Below, piece after piece: positions 1 to 8,362 of a stretch of 64,000 bases of DNA. The notes under the pieces were generated by a model. It did not search any database and had not been told where the DNA came from. It saw only the letters and a list, made by a program, of their open reading frames with translations. Source of the DNA: CAZOAR01 sp964577985 (GTDB lineage: Bacteria; Gemmatimonadota; CAZMKB01; CAZNLH01). The stretch is from positions 9,302-73,301 of the forward strand of contig CAZOAR010000007.1 of assembly GCA_964577985.1 (NCBI GenBank). Reading direction: 5' to 3'. Numbering within the stretch: the stretch's first letter is position 1; each line of letters begins with the position of its first letter. The translations under genes and the position numbers were made by a program.

Positions 1-76
1 CGAGTATGAGTGTCGACAGGAGGAGTACTCCTGATAGATAGCCGGCAAATATTCTGAATAAGAATGTCTTTCTCAT
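1..76 (-). CDS. sensor histidine kinase, N-terminal fragment (runs off the window)
   Basis: An ATG on the minus strand at 76 overlaps the stop of the upstream response regulator in an ATGA arrangement. It opens a frame to the window edge beginning MRKTFLFRIFAGYLSGVL, that is, a short basic stretch followed by a hydrophobic segment. This is what the first transmembrane helix of a membrane sensor kinase looks like. In OmpR-type pairs the kinase commonly follows the regulator with translational coupling, so a kinase is the natural reading. Only about 25 residues are visible, and no catalytic motif can be checked. Confidence 0.55.
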   Translation of the reverse strand, partial: MRKTFLFRIFAGYLSGVLLLSTLIL

Positions 77-759
77 GTTTCCAGGCTGTAGCCTATTCCC
101 CTGATGTTCCTGATGAACCGCGCGGCACTACCCAGTTTCCGCCTCAGGTTTCTGATATGGACATCGACCGTCCGGTCAAGCACTATCTTCTCACCTCCCC
201 AGAGGTGATTGAGGATCTCTTCCCTTGTGAATACCCTGCCCGGCCTCGACGCGAGCATCTTCAGTATCCGGAACTCCGTGACCGTCAGGTCCACGGGAGC
301 GCCGCACGCCGTTACGCTATAGCTGCCACAATCGATCCGGAGGGTGTCTGCCACTTCTATCACCCCTACCCCCTCCTTCTCTCCGCGGCCAGCCCTCCTC
401 AAGACGGCCCTCACCCTGGCGACCAGTTCCCTGGGTGAGAAGGGCTTGGTGACGTAGTCGTCAGCTCCCAGCTCGAGTCCCACCACCGTGTCCACTTCCT
501 CGACCCTCGCCGTCAGCATTATGATGGGAACAGACGAATACGACTCGCTCCGCCTCACCTCCCTGCAAATATCGAGGCCATCCCTGCCCGGGAGCATGAC
601 ATCGAGGATAAGAAGATCCGGCCTGTTTCCTTCCAGAAAGCGAAAGAGCGACTCCGCGTCGGCGAAACCCTCGACCTGGAAGCCCGCACCACGCAGATGG
701 TGCGCCACAAGTTCAACGATATCCGGCTCATCGTCCACAACCGCTATCAAACCATTCAT
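73..759 (-). CDS. OmpR/PhoB-family response regulator
   Basis: Cytoplasmic DNA-binding regulator of 228 residues, the usual family length. The N-terminal receiver domain (about 1-120) shows the acidic pair D9-D10, the phosphoacceptor D53 in LLILDVMLPG, T83 and the conserved K105 in YVTKPF. A winged-helix DNA-binding domain of the Trans_reg_C type fills about 135-228, with the typical LTVTEFRIL start and VDVHIRNLRRKL recognition region. The stop overlaps the start of a downstream gene that is probably its cognate kinase. A good AAGGAG lies 13 bases upstream of the ATG, which is a long spacing; a four-codon frame beginning nearer to it ends across the ATG. Target genes cannot be inferred. Confidence 0.95.
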   Translation of the reverse strand: MNGLIAVVDDEPDIVELVAHHLRGAGFQVEGFADAESLFRFLEGNRPDLLILDVMLPGRDGLDICREVRRSESYSSVPIIMLTARVEEVDTVVGLELGADDYVTKPFSPRELVARVRAVLRRAGRGEKEGVGVIEVADTLRIDCGSYSVTACGAPVDLTVTEFRILKMLASRPGRVFTREEILNHLWGGEKIVLDRTVDVHIRNLRRKLGSAARFIRNIRGIGYSLET

Positions 760-1136
760 GGCGAAGGCATAGCTCCTTCCCGCACACTGGCATACAAACC
801 ACTATTACAGGATAAACCCGAACAACTCTTCATTTCGAGACTCGAGGCCGTTCCCGGACACGTGGCCGTTCCCATGCGCCCACCACGATCACCCTGCTCC
901 CGAGAACTCCAGGCCTGGCCTGTCTCTGAACGACGATGAACGCGACGCAGCACAAAATCGTTGCAGATCGAGGGCCTCCTCGATGAATAGAGTCTACTGG
1001 AAGTTCCCTCTCCTGGCAAGCAGATTAAAGGTCAAGCAGGGACAGTAACCCTTTGCTTCTCTCCTCTCGATCTTGAACCGTGGATTAGATGAAATGGTTA
1101 CTCTCCCCGTTCATACTATGTCCAGGTGACAAGCCG
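760..1136. other. intergenic region between divergent genes
   Basis: This stretch lies between the minus-strand response regulator and the plus-strand CxxCH protein. I see no convincing gene, RNA or repeat. The 3' end runs into the consensus promoter of the CxxCH protein. The regulator promoter should also lie here, but no good hexamer pair was recognised. Confidence 0.5.
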
Positions 1137-1165
1137 TTGACAAATTCAGGTTTTTCGGGTATAAT
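1137..1165 (+). promoter_or_regulatory. sigma-70 consensus promoter of the CxxCH protein gene
   Basis: A perfect TTGACA (1137-1142) is followed by a 17-base spacer and a perfect TATAAT (1160-1165). It lies about 45 bases before the ATG at 1212, which has a GAGGAGG ribosome site. Two perfect hexamers at optimal spacing suggest strong constitutive expression. Confidence 0.85.
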
Positions 1166-1211
1166 AGGGGGCATTTTGAGTGTTGAGAGGAATAACCACG
1201 AGGAGGTTTAG

Positions 1212-1904
1212 ATGAAAAGATCCCTGGGGCTGTTACTTTCGGGCCTGTTTCTGTTCGTGTCGAGTCAGGCAGAGGCCTACCCTGATTACGCACTGCTGAT
1301 CCCGAACGCGTCGGTTAACGTGTGCGGAAACTGCCACATCAATCCCGCGGGAGGAGGAGCCAGGAACGCATTCGGCCTCGACTTCGCCGGAAACAATCAC
1401 CTGTGGGACGCCACGCTGGCCGCCATCGATTCCGACCTGGACAGCTATGCGAACGGCCTCGAACTCCAGGACCCGGACGGGCTCTGGGTTTACGGAGATC
1501 CTGATCCCGGGGAAATATGTCTGGTCAGCAACCCCGGTGATTCCCTCGACATACCAGTTCCGGTTGCCGATCTGACGCTCAACTATGACGGTTCTCCGGT
1601 GGCACCGGGAACAAATATCGACTTCACCGCCGATCTCGTCGTCGACACCTGCTATTCGAGTCCCCGGACATTCGATGCCTGGATCGACGCATATCTGCCC
1701 GGCGGACAGCCTGTACCCAGCAATCCCGTATTCGGGCCATTGACCCTGACGCTTCCCCCGGGATTTTCAGTGACGGGTTATCCGATTTCGCTCTATGTTC
1801 CACCTCCCGCTCCGGCAGGAACCTACACGATGGTCGGACGAACCGGCGTCTATCCCGACACAATCTACAGTGAGAGCTCATTTACGTTCGACGTGACGCC
1901 CTGA
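1212..1904 (+). CDS. secreted protein with one CxxCH (heme-c-like) motif
   Basis: 230 residues with a Sec signal peptide (about 1-22, cleaved near QAEA). A single CGNCH follows at C38-C41-H42 inside a VNVCGNCHINPAGGG context, then a D-rich stretch around DSDLDSYANG that resembles thrombospondin type-3 calcium-binding loops. The C-terminal 100 residues look like a beta-sandwich. The CxxCH could bind one covalent heme c in the periplasm, as in short-motif cytochromes, but the fold is not a recognised class I cytochrome. The gene stands alone between a consensus promoter and a strong terminator. Function unknown; electron transfer or a heme-decorated surface protein is inference. Confidence 0.85.
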   Translation: MKRSLGLLLSGLFLFVSSQAEAYPDYALLIPNASVNVCGNCHINPAGGGARNAFGLDFAGNNHLWDATLAAIDSDLDSYANGLELQDPDGLWVYGDPDPGEICLVSNPGDSLDIPVPVADLTLNYDGSPVAPGTNIDFTADLVVDTCYSSPRTFDAWIDAYLPGGQPVPSNPVFGPLTLTLPPGFSVTGYPISLYVPPPAPAGTYTMVGRTGVYPDTIYSESSFTFDVTP

Positions 1905-1922
1905 AGAAGCAAACTATACGCA

Positions 1923-1956
1923 GGGGGGCGCGGAATCAACCGTGCCCCCCCTTTTT
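1923..1956 (+). terminator. rho-independent terminator
   Basis: An 11-bp GC-rich stem (GGGGGGCGCGG with CCGTGCCCCCC, one G-U pair) with a 6-base loop is followed by CTTTTT. It begins 19 bases after the stop of the CxxCH protein gene. Confidence 0.85.
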
Positions 1957-2126
1957 CGTGTAGAGCCCCTGGCACTCCCGATTGCAATGCCGGGAATGCT
2001 CAATTCCGGGCACTCTGTTCCCCCGAGTGGCGTAGTGAGAGTGACCATCCTCCTTTATTACGATGCATCAGACCGGCGACTCGACTCGACTCACCGTCCT
2101 GCCCACGAGTCCTGGCATCAAAACGA

Positions 2127-3590
2127 TCAGGGAATTGTGATGTAGTCTTTCAGCGGGTCATCGACCGCCGGAATGTGGCCGTGGTAGCGACCATAGTAGA
2201 CATCCTGCTCCCCATTGAAGGTTGCCGCCCACGCGAGATTGAAGCCACGATTGTCGGAGACCATATCGAAATAGTCGCCCATCTTGTCCTGCTGCGGCCA
2301 CCCCACGTGTGGATCGAAGGAATCGGAGAGCCTCCTGTTCTGGGACCACGTGTTGCCCGCATCGAGAGACCAGGAATAATAGAGTTCCGAGCGATACCCG
2401 CCCGGATCGTTGCGGGTGTCGAGCCATATCACGTCGATGCGTCCGTTCGGCGCCACCGACATGGTCCCGAACCACTGCCACGCGGTGGTTCCCGGGTCGT
2501 CATTAACGCGCACGGGCGCGCTCCAGGTGACGCCTCCGTCCGTGCTCCTGGAGAACATTACATCGAGCGGATCAAAGAAGGAGGAACTGCGCTGGACCGA
2601 GCAGAGGAGATAGACATTGCCCCCGTAAGGGCCATTCGACCGGTCTGTCGCGACCCATGGCTGCCCGAGGAGGCCGCCCGGGTTGGGTCCCCCCCCGACG
2701 AGATCACCATCGAGAAAGACGCTGGCGTTGAGGTCCCACGCCACTGTAGCCGAGGAATCCCACGGGCTGTCCGACCTGACCACCGTGAAATCCTGGTAGC
2801 TGGCTCCGCAGGCGTAGAGTTCACTCCCGGGTCCGACATCGAGTGTCCCCCAGTAGAGAATCGACGGGATCGAGTCACAATCCGGGTAGCTGACTCCCAT
2901 GTCGGTAGAGCGGGTGAAATAACCGGGATAACATATGCTGTACCAGAACGACCAGTAGGAATAGATGCTGCCGTCGCCGATTCCGCCCGTCTTGTCTATC
3001 GTCATCCACTGCTTGTCTCCACCATGCGCGTAGGTGCCCGCGTCCCATGTTGCGCCGCCATCGGTCGACTTGAAGACATCGCAGTGAAAGTCTCCTCCCT
3101 GGACGGTCAAGCTGTTATAGTAGAAGTTGCCATCAGAGTCGCTATCCAGTACGGGATCAGAGCGAAAAATACCCGGTTCGATCACCCCGGGGAAAGTCCA
3201 GGTCTGACCGCCGTCGGTTGTGTAACCCCATCCGGCCTGTCGAAAGTCGCTCTGAACGGTGTCGAACTGCCGCCAGGCGATCGCCATCCTGCGGTGATCG
3301 GTCGGATCGACGGCGATCGAGGGCTCATTGGCCGCATCGCCGATGATGTTGTTGCCTGACCCATCGACATTCACCTGTTTGAAGAAGAAGTCCTGCAACG
3401 TAATGCCATATGCGGGTGATGTCGGCTGGCTCGCCGGCTGCACGGGTATATACTCGTCGCGTGGGACTTCGAGCTGCGGGGGTGTCACCGCGGGATCGTG
3501 CGCGTTCGCCTGTGACTCCCACGCCGCTACCGGCATGGACAAAGATATCGATAGAGGGAAGAAGAGAAAGAGCAGTGCTCTACAAATCAT
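2127..3590 (-). CDS. secreted BNR/Asp-box repeat protein (sialidase-like beta-propeller)
   Basis: 487 residues from the ATG at 3590, chosen because GGAGG lies 8 bases upstream and a promoter sits just before. A longer in-frame start at 3626 has no ribosome site. The protein has a signal peptide (about 1-22) and at least four Asp-box motifs of the S/T-x-D-x-G-x-x-W type (TTDGGQTW, STDGGATW, STDGGVTW, SLDAGNTW). These mark the turns of a six-bladed propeller as in sialidases and sortilin-like proteins. I do not see the arginine triad and FRIP motif needed for a sialidase, so glycosidase activity is unproven. It is probably an exported or surface glycan- or protein-binding propeller. Confidence 0.85.
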   Translation of the reverse strand: MICRALLFLFFPLSISLSMPVAAWESQANAHDPAVTPPQLEVPRDEYIPVQPASQPTSPAYGITLQDFFFKQVNVDGSGNNIIGDAANEPSIAVDPTDHRRMAIAWRQFDTVQSDFRQAGWGYTTDGGQTWTFPGVIEPGIFRSDPVLDSDSDGNFYYNSLTVQGGDFHCDVFKSTDGGATWDAGTYAHGGDKQWMTIDKTGGIGDGSIYSYWSFWYSICYPGYFTRSTDMGVSYPDCDSIPSILYWGTLDVGPGSELYACGASYQDFTVVRSDSPWDSSATVAWDLNASVFLDGDLVGGGPNPGGLLGQPWVATDRSNGPYGGNVYLLCSVQRSSSFFDPLDVMFSRSTDGGVTWSAPVRVNDDPGTTAWQWFGTMSVAPNGRIDVIWLDTRNDPGGYRSELYYSWSLDAGNTWSQNRRLSDSFDPHVGWPQQDKMGDYFDMVSDNRGFNLAWAATFNGEQDVYYGRYHGHIPAVDDPLKDYITIP

Positions 3591-3640
3591 GATCAAGACC
3601 TCCGAACAGCATTCATCACCAGACAACGTCTATTAAGAAT

Positions 3641-3669
3641 AGGATACCAGAAGTCTCGTCATCTGTCAA
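3641..3669 (-). promoter_or_regulatory. probable sigma-70 promoter of the BNR-repeat gene
   Basis: On the minus strand a perfect TTGACA (3669-3664) is followed by a 17-base spacer and TATCCT (3646-3641, four of six consensus bases). The predicted start of transcription leaves a leader of about 45 bases to the ATG at 3590, which agrees with that start choice. Confidence 0.65.
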
Positions 3670-3718
3670 GCAGGGGCGATAGGTCATCTGGCTCGTCTGT
3701 TCTATTTCCCCGAACAGA

Positions 3719-3754
3719 AAAACCCCTTTCCCGGATCGGGAAGGGGGTTTTCCA
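3719..3754 (-). terminator. rho-independent terminator of the CxxCH beta-barrel gene
   Basis: A 13-bp near-perfect stem (AACCCCTTTCCCG paired with CGGGAAGGGGGTT, loop of three) is flanked by A-runs and T-runs on both sides, so it could work in either direction. It lies about 27 bases beyond the stop of the minus-strand gene ending at 3781. Confidence 0.8.
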
Positions 3755-3780
3755 TACTCTGATCGCAACGTTTTCAAACC

Positions 3781-5037
3781 TTAGAACATAAACTGCGTCT
3801 CGATGTCAACCTTGTGGTTCCTCTCACCGAAACCATCATCCGCGTTCGCGTTGTCGGATGCGTCAAGCGCAAAGGAGGCAGTGACTTTGAGGTTCTGCTT
3901 AGGGGCGTAGACCAGCGCCGGTGTTACGTAAGTGGTCCTTGCATCACCCTCGACGACAGCTCCATCCTTGAAGGTGTCAAATCTCAGGATCCCCATGAAT
4001 CCCTTCGCCAGTTCAACATCACCTTCCAGGGTGATTCCCTGGTTGTTGCTGGTGCCATCACCCACAACTACGTCGCTGTCCCAGACGTACGCACCGAAGA
4101 GGTCAATAATTCCTCCCGCACGGAGGTTGGCAGAAACATCGTATACGGTGAATTCACCTACCGTAGTGCTGTCGCTGGTTGCTCCATTATTGGCACGATA
4201 AGCCAGGAAGGATACGGAACTACCCTTGGCGGGTCCGCTGGGCGCCTCTCCTCTCAGGACGATGTATGCGTCTTTCGTGTTGTCCGTATCGTGGGAGGCG
4301 TGATAGTTTCCACCCATCTTGTCGGCCACACCCACAGCCCAGAAGGCCGGGCCGGTGTATCCGAAATACTCGATGCCCGTCGTTGTCCTCAGATTGTACG
4401 GACTCGTGCCAGTCTTGGAAAACTTTCCGGGGCGGAAGGCTCCGGGGTGCGAACCGGGCGCGTCGAGGGACCGTTTCTGGTCGGAGAAGGATGTCCACTC
4501 TGTCGGCGTAAAGGCACCAACTCTCACGTTGGCCGCGCTATAGCCACCAATATTGGTCAACCCTATGAAGAAATTATGGAGTTCCGTCTCGCCGTTCGCC
4601 GTATTGGTCTCGAACTCAGCCCAGTACGGCATGTTCTCGGCGGCCGTACCGGCGGCAAAGAATGCTCCGAATATCGTGCTGCCGAAGGTCGAGGGGGTAT
4701 CGTCCGATTCAGCGTTAACCTGCTGGTCCTCGAAGATACGCACCTTGCCCCTGAAGCCGACCATATTGCCGAGCTTCTCATCGAGGCTGAGGTCCTTGGC
4801 GATCGCCTTCTTCCCGGTCTTCGATCCATCCTGGCCACCGGGAAGCTGGAAACCGTTTCTCATGAACTTTTCCCCGAAGTAGTTGAGGCGGGGGAAACTG
4901 ACGCTGTGGCAGGTATTGCATGAGAGCCCGTACTTTCTCGCGAAGCCCGATATAGCCAGGGCCTCGCTCTGGACCATTATGCAGCCAAACGCAAAGATAA
5001 CAAGCGTTGCTGCCAACCCCTTGATCATTCTTTTCAT
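3781..5037 (-). CDS. outer-membrane beta-barrel protein with N-terminal CxxCH motif
   Basis: 418 residues. A signal peptide (about 1-29) is followed by one CNTCH (C40-C43-H44) with the downstream SFPRLNYFGEKFMRNGF context seen in mono-heme/porin-like proteins of metal- and sulfur-metabolising bacteria. The rest is rich in alternating hydrophobic residues and aromatic girdles and ends VDIETQFMF, a terminal Phe typical of outer-membrane barrels. The start is secure: AAAGGAGG lies 5 bases upstream. It sits next to a cytochrome c gene on the same strand, which suggests shared periplasmic electron transfer. Whether it is a true electron conduit or a barrel with a structural heme is not known. Confidence 0.85.
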   Translation of the reverse strand: MKRMIKGLAATLVIFAFGCIMVQSEALAISGFARKYGLSCNTCHSVSFPRLNYFGEKFMRNGFQLPGGQDGSKTGKKAIAKDLSLDEKLGNMVGFRGKVRIFEDQQVNAESDDTPSTFGSTIFGAFFAAGTAAENMPYWAEFETNTANGETELHNFFIGLTNIGGYSAANVRVGAFTPTEWTSFSDQKRSLDAPGSHPGAFRPGKFSKTGTSPYNLRTTTGIEYFGYTGPAFWAVGVADKMGGNYHASHDTDNTKDAYIVLRGEAPSGPAKGSSVSFLAYRANNGATSDSTTVGEFTVYDVSANLRAGGIIDLFGAYVWDSDVVVGDGTSNNQGITLEGDVELAKGFMGILRFDTFKDGAVVEGDARTTYVTPALVYAPKQNLKVTASFALDASDNANADDGFGERNHKVDIETQFMF

Positions 5038-5314
5038 GATTTCCTCCTTTTAATACTTGTCAAATATGGGTGTGCTCTCTCCACGCGGGCCTCGCGATCT
5101 CGACGATTCACCTCCTTTCAAACCCGCGGGAATATCGGCCACCCCGATCCAGTAACTCCCTTTAAAACCTCTCGTCCACAAATCTCCCGTGACGTTTATT
5201 CCCTGTAGCTATTATTCACAAGCATATTTCACCCGGTCGAAACAAACCATCCTGCTGAACCGGCTGATCTGCTCTTTACATTACTGAGTGGAGGGTCGAG
5301 GGGTATTCCGCCTC

Positions 5315-5629
5315 CTACTTGCACTCCAGCGAAGAAAAATAGGCCGCCAGGTTCTCGACGTCTTTATCGGTCACAGATTCTACCGAGGCTGACATGACGT
5401 CATTGTTCCGCGTACCATCCTTATAGCTCTTGATGGCTATAACCAGATAATCCTCCTGCTGACCGGCCAGGTTGGGTATTTCCGACATCTCGGAGATTCC
5501 CTTCTCGCCATGACACGCCATGCACGTAGTGGCCAGTTCCTTGCCCGCCTTCGCATCACCGGCCCAAAGAGAACCAGAACCCGCAAAAAGGAAGGCACAG
5601 AACAGAGAGATAGAAAGCAGCTTTTTCAT
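5315..5629 (-). CDS. class I mono-heme cytochrome c
   Basis: Small periplasmic electron carrier. The start at 5629 gives 104 residues with a clean signal peptide (about 1-22, ending LWA) and a GGAG site; a longer frame from 5686 adds an unlikely leader. The heme motif CMACH is at C36-C39-H40, with a plausible axial Met at M79 in NNDVMSAS, and a C-terminal helix DVENLAAYFSS. This is the standard c553/c5-like arrangement. It precedes the CxxCH beta-barrel gene on the same strand, though about 280 bases separate them. Its partner oxidase or reductase is not in the window. Confidence 0.92.
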   Translation of the reverse strand: MKKLLSISLFCAFLFAGSGSLWAGDAKAGKELATTCMACHGEKGISEMSEIPNLAGQQEDYLVIAIKSYKDGTRNNDVMSASVESVTDKDVENLAAYFSSLECK

Positions 5630-6120
5630 GGTGCAACTCCTGAATATTGTTGTACAAGCCTGTATGTTCGAGGCTCGTACGTCCACAACGATCGCAATGA
5701 ATGAAAACCCGGCGCACAGAAATGCTGAATCAACCTATTGTTGGTCAGGGCATTTGTCAAGGAAAAAGTCTCTTGCAAACACGTCCGCTGTCGGGAAGAC
5801 CTTTCAGATGATGACGTGTGCCCCTTGACAGGGGCCTGTAAGGTGCGTTTGGTTCATCTGTTGAGGGCAGATTCAAGTGGGGCGGGATGCCCTTGAACCG
5901 GTACAAGTTTGAGCTGAAAGAAGTCAAGCGATTCCTGTTTCATCCCTCAAGTCCCCGAATCACCGGGTGCACTTCTATCATGACGTTCTCTTGTCTCGCC
6001 TCACATGTCGCTCTTGCATTGACCCGGATATTCTGATAGACTCCTCCCATAACGGACTTCTTCCGGCTGACAGCAGTGCAAGGAGTCTGGCCGGGAATAG
6101 AGCCGACGGCAAGGAGAACA
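5630..6120. other. intergenic region with possible cytochrome c promoter
   Basis: Between divergent genes. On the minus strand a perfect TTGACA (5760-5755) is followed at 17 bases by a weak TAGGTT (5737-5732), a possible promoter for the cytochrome gene. A 49-codon plus-strand frame at 5887-6036 starts MPLNRYKFELKEV, but it has no recognised relative and is not called. No repeat or RNA was seen. Confidence 0.4.
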
Positions 6121-7062
6121 ATGAACGCTCTGGTCAGCATCATAGTGCCCGCCTACAACATGGCACGGTTCACGGAAGAGACGGTCGAGAGCCTCCTCGA
6201 TCAGAGTCATCCTCATCTGGAAATCATAGTAATAGACGATGGGTCTACGGACAATACGGGAGAAGTTCTCGAACGCTTCTCCGAACGAATCACGTATGTC
6301 TATCAGGAAAACCGGGGTGCGTGCTCGGCCCGCAACCATGGATTCCTACTCTCAAAGGGAGATTTCGTCGCGTTTCTCGACTGTGACGACACCTATCACC
6401 CGGAAAAGGTCGAACGGTTTCTGGAGAAGTTCCGCGCAAGACCCGATGTCGGGATGATCTACTCCCCCGAATACCTCATCGACGAGGACAACCGTGTGAT
6501 CGGGATCAATTCTCCGCGAAGGCCCCCCACGGGACGTGTCTTCCCGCGACTTCTGAACAACAACTTCATAGGTTCGTCGACTCCCGTCATCAGGAGAGAA
6601 GCGTTTGAGAGGGCCGGCAAGTGGGATGAAGCGATATTCACCACGGCTGACTGGGAGATGTGGCTGAGGGTCTCGAGATCCTGCGAGATAGACTTTATCA
6701 ACGAGCCTCTCTCCTCCAGCCGCCAGGTCAGTCTCTATAATCAGAGAAACGTGGAGAAGACGGAGAGAGAGGCGTGTTACGTGCTCGAGAAACTCCGGAA
6801 GGAGGGTGTCGCTTCTAAAAAGCTTCGCGCTGCGAAGAGCAACGTGGACATTCTCCTTCACCGGTACGCCTTCGAAAACAAGTGCTATAGAGACTCACTG
6901 GGGTATCTCTCGGAAGCGATCGCCGCCAATCCCTTCCAGCTGAAGGCATACGCTCATCTTACTCTCTCTGCTTTTTCCCGTCCCCTTTACCGGGCCATCC
7001 TCCAGCGAAAACGCCGAGCCGGTTCTACTCGTCACGCGGGGCTCGGAGGAGAAACGCCATGA
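6121..7062 (+). CDS. family 2 glycosyltransferase
   Basis: 313 residues, start at 6121 chosen for AAGGAGAACA just upstream and for beginning MNALVSIIVPAYNMA, the canonical GT2 N-terminus. The GT-A fold shows the nucleotide-binding VIDDGSTDNTGE, the FLDCDDTYHPEK acidic motif (DxD position) and a later TADWEMWLR region. Cytoplasmic, transferring a sugar from an activated nucleotide sugar to an unknown acceptor, most likely in surface polysaccharide or glycoprotein synthesis. Its stop overlaps the next gene's ATG (ATGA), so the two are translationally coupled. Confidence 0.93.
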   Translation: MNALVSIIVPAYNMARFTEETVESLLDQSHPHLEIIVIDDGSTDNTGEVLERFSERITYVYQENRGACSARNHGFLLSKGDFVAFLDCDDTYHPEKVERFLEKFRARPDVGMIYSPEYLIDEDNRVIGINSPRRPPTGRVFPRLLNNNFIGSSTPVIRREAFERAGKWDEAIFTTADWEMWLRVSRSCEIDFINEPLSSSRQVSLYNQRNVEKTEREACYVLEKLRKEGVASKKLRAAKSNVDILLHRYAFENKCYRDSLGYLSEAIAANPFQLKAYAHLTLSAFSRPLYRAILQRKRRAGSTRHAGLGGETP

Positions 7063-7994
7063 AGCCCGCAAGCGTCTACAACGGGCAATATCTGCTCGTG
7101 ACGCCACTTCGCGACGAGGCTGATCATCTGGAAAATGTCGTTCGGCACGTCGCCGGCCAGTCCGTCAGGCCGGTAATATGGATACTCATAGACGATCAGA
7201 GCCAGGACGGGTCATCGGAGATATGTGCAAGGGCCGCGAGGGAATATCCATGGATCAGGACCATGACCTTCGAGGGGCCTGTCATCAAGAGACAACTGGG
7301 CGTGCATGTCTATCAGGTCCTCAAGTCGGGCTACGAACGTGGCGCTGAACTGTGCCGCGAGGAAGGGGCCTGTTACAGGTATGTGGCCTTCCTGGACGCC
7401 GATATGTTTCCCGCGACTGATTATTTTGAGCGGCTTATGGGAATTCTGGAGGAGAATCCCTCGATGGGCGTCGTGAGCGGGGGCGTATATGTGAGAAACG
7501 CGGAGGGAGGGCTCGAATGGGAGAAGACCCCCTATCAATGGCCATGGGGGGGAGCACGAATATTGAGGCGGGAATGCCTCGAGGAGATCGGAGGTGTAAA
7601 GCCGGTCAACTCCGCGGACACCGTAGCGGCTATCAGAGCGATGAAATTCGGGTACGAAATCCGCCAGTTCAAGGAGATCAGGGTCGTTCAGGCGCGCGCG
7701 ACCAGCTCCGCGGAGGGGCTTCCCGCCGGCTACTTCCAGAAGGGGATGGACGACCATTTCCTCGGCTATTCCCTGCCATACGCGGTGGTCAAAAGTGTTC
7801 AGCGTAGCTGCAGCGTAGCTGCTCGGCTCGGCGTTTCTTATCTGGCCGGATACGTATCCTCGATGCTCAGTCGCAGACGTCGGATCGATGACCCCATCGT
7901 GAGAGAGTTCTGCAGATGGAGGCTCCTGAGGAGAATCACGTCACGGGATCTCCCGCAAGGCCGCGGCGCCTGGCCCCGTAAGATGAGAACTTAG
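7059..7994 (+). CDS. family 2 glycosyltransferase
   Basis: 311 residues, coupled to the preceding GT2 by a 4-base overlap. Visible motifs are LLVTPLRDEADHLENVV at the N-terminus, ILIDDQSQDGS for nucleotide binding and FLDADMF as the DxD-like metal site. The region GVVSGGVYVRN to GGARILRRECLEEIGG matches the acceptor half of GT2 enzymes. The C-terminal 60 residues are basic and helical. The substrate cannot be told. The gene ends next to a decayed transposase. Confidence 0.92.
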   Translation: MKPASVYNGQYLLVTPLRDEADHLENVVRHVAGQSVRPVIWILIDDQSQDGSSEICARAAREYPWIRTMTFEGPVIKRQLGVHVYQVLKSGYERGAELCREEGACYRYVAFLDADMFPATDYFERLMGILEENPSMGVVSGGVYVRNAEGGLEWEKTPYQWPWGGARILRRECLEEIGGVKPVNSADTVAAIRAMKFGYEIRQFKEIRVVQARATSSAEGLPAGYFQKGMDDHFLGYSLPYAVVKSVQRSCSVAARLGVSYLAGYVSSMLSRRRRIDDPIVREFCRWRLLRRITSRDLPQGRGAWPRKMRT

Positions 7995-7999
7995 AACGC

Positions 8000-8333
8000 C
8001 CGAAATCCTTGAGAGGCTGCATTGCTGCGCGCAATCCTATTGTGTTGTCCCACATATAACCCGACATAGTCGTGGATGGCCCTTCCACATAGCCCAATCC
8101 CGGCGGAAGCAATGGCTGAGTCCGGTTGAGGGCTTGAACCCAACTCTTTTCATCCACGCACAAGACCATCGCCTTGTCGGGAGTGGTTGAGATAAAGTCC
8201 CAGAGAGTCCGAGCAGGCTCTGCTCGATGAAACGCCTGCGCCACAGCCCCACGGTCTGTCGGGACAAGCCGAGTCGCTCGGCGATCTCTTTATTGCTGAC
8301 GCCCGGAATATCCCCTTCTCGCGGTTGCAGCAA
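8000..8333 (-). pseudogene. degenerate IS630-family transposase remnant
   Basis: Two minus-strand frames each carry part of an IS630-type transposase. The upstream part (about 8320-8210) has a helix-turn-helix, NKEIAERLGLSRQTVGLWRRR. The downstream part, in another frame (about 8210-8000), has the first catalytic segment MVLCVDEKSWVQALNRTQP with the conserved DEKS. The roughly 100 residues that normally separate these parts are missing, as are the remaining D and E of the DDE triad. No terminal inverted repeats were recognised. It is a dead insertion-sequence fragment at the junction of two convergent glycosyltransferase pairs. Confidence 0.85.
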
Positions 8334-8362
8334 AGGAAATTATCGTCCGCGTGAGGGAAGAA

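Noticed and set aside
2175..3359. 394-codon open frame antisense to the BNR-repeat gene
   Set aside because: It is a codon-bias shadow: the opposite strand has a signal peptide, Asp-boxes, ribosome site, and promoter.
5821..5834. CCCCT-TGAC-AGGGG hairpin containing TTGACA
   Set aside because: Five-bp stem without T-run, and no acceptable -10 at 16-18 bases; neither terminator nor promoter.
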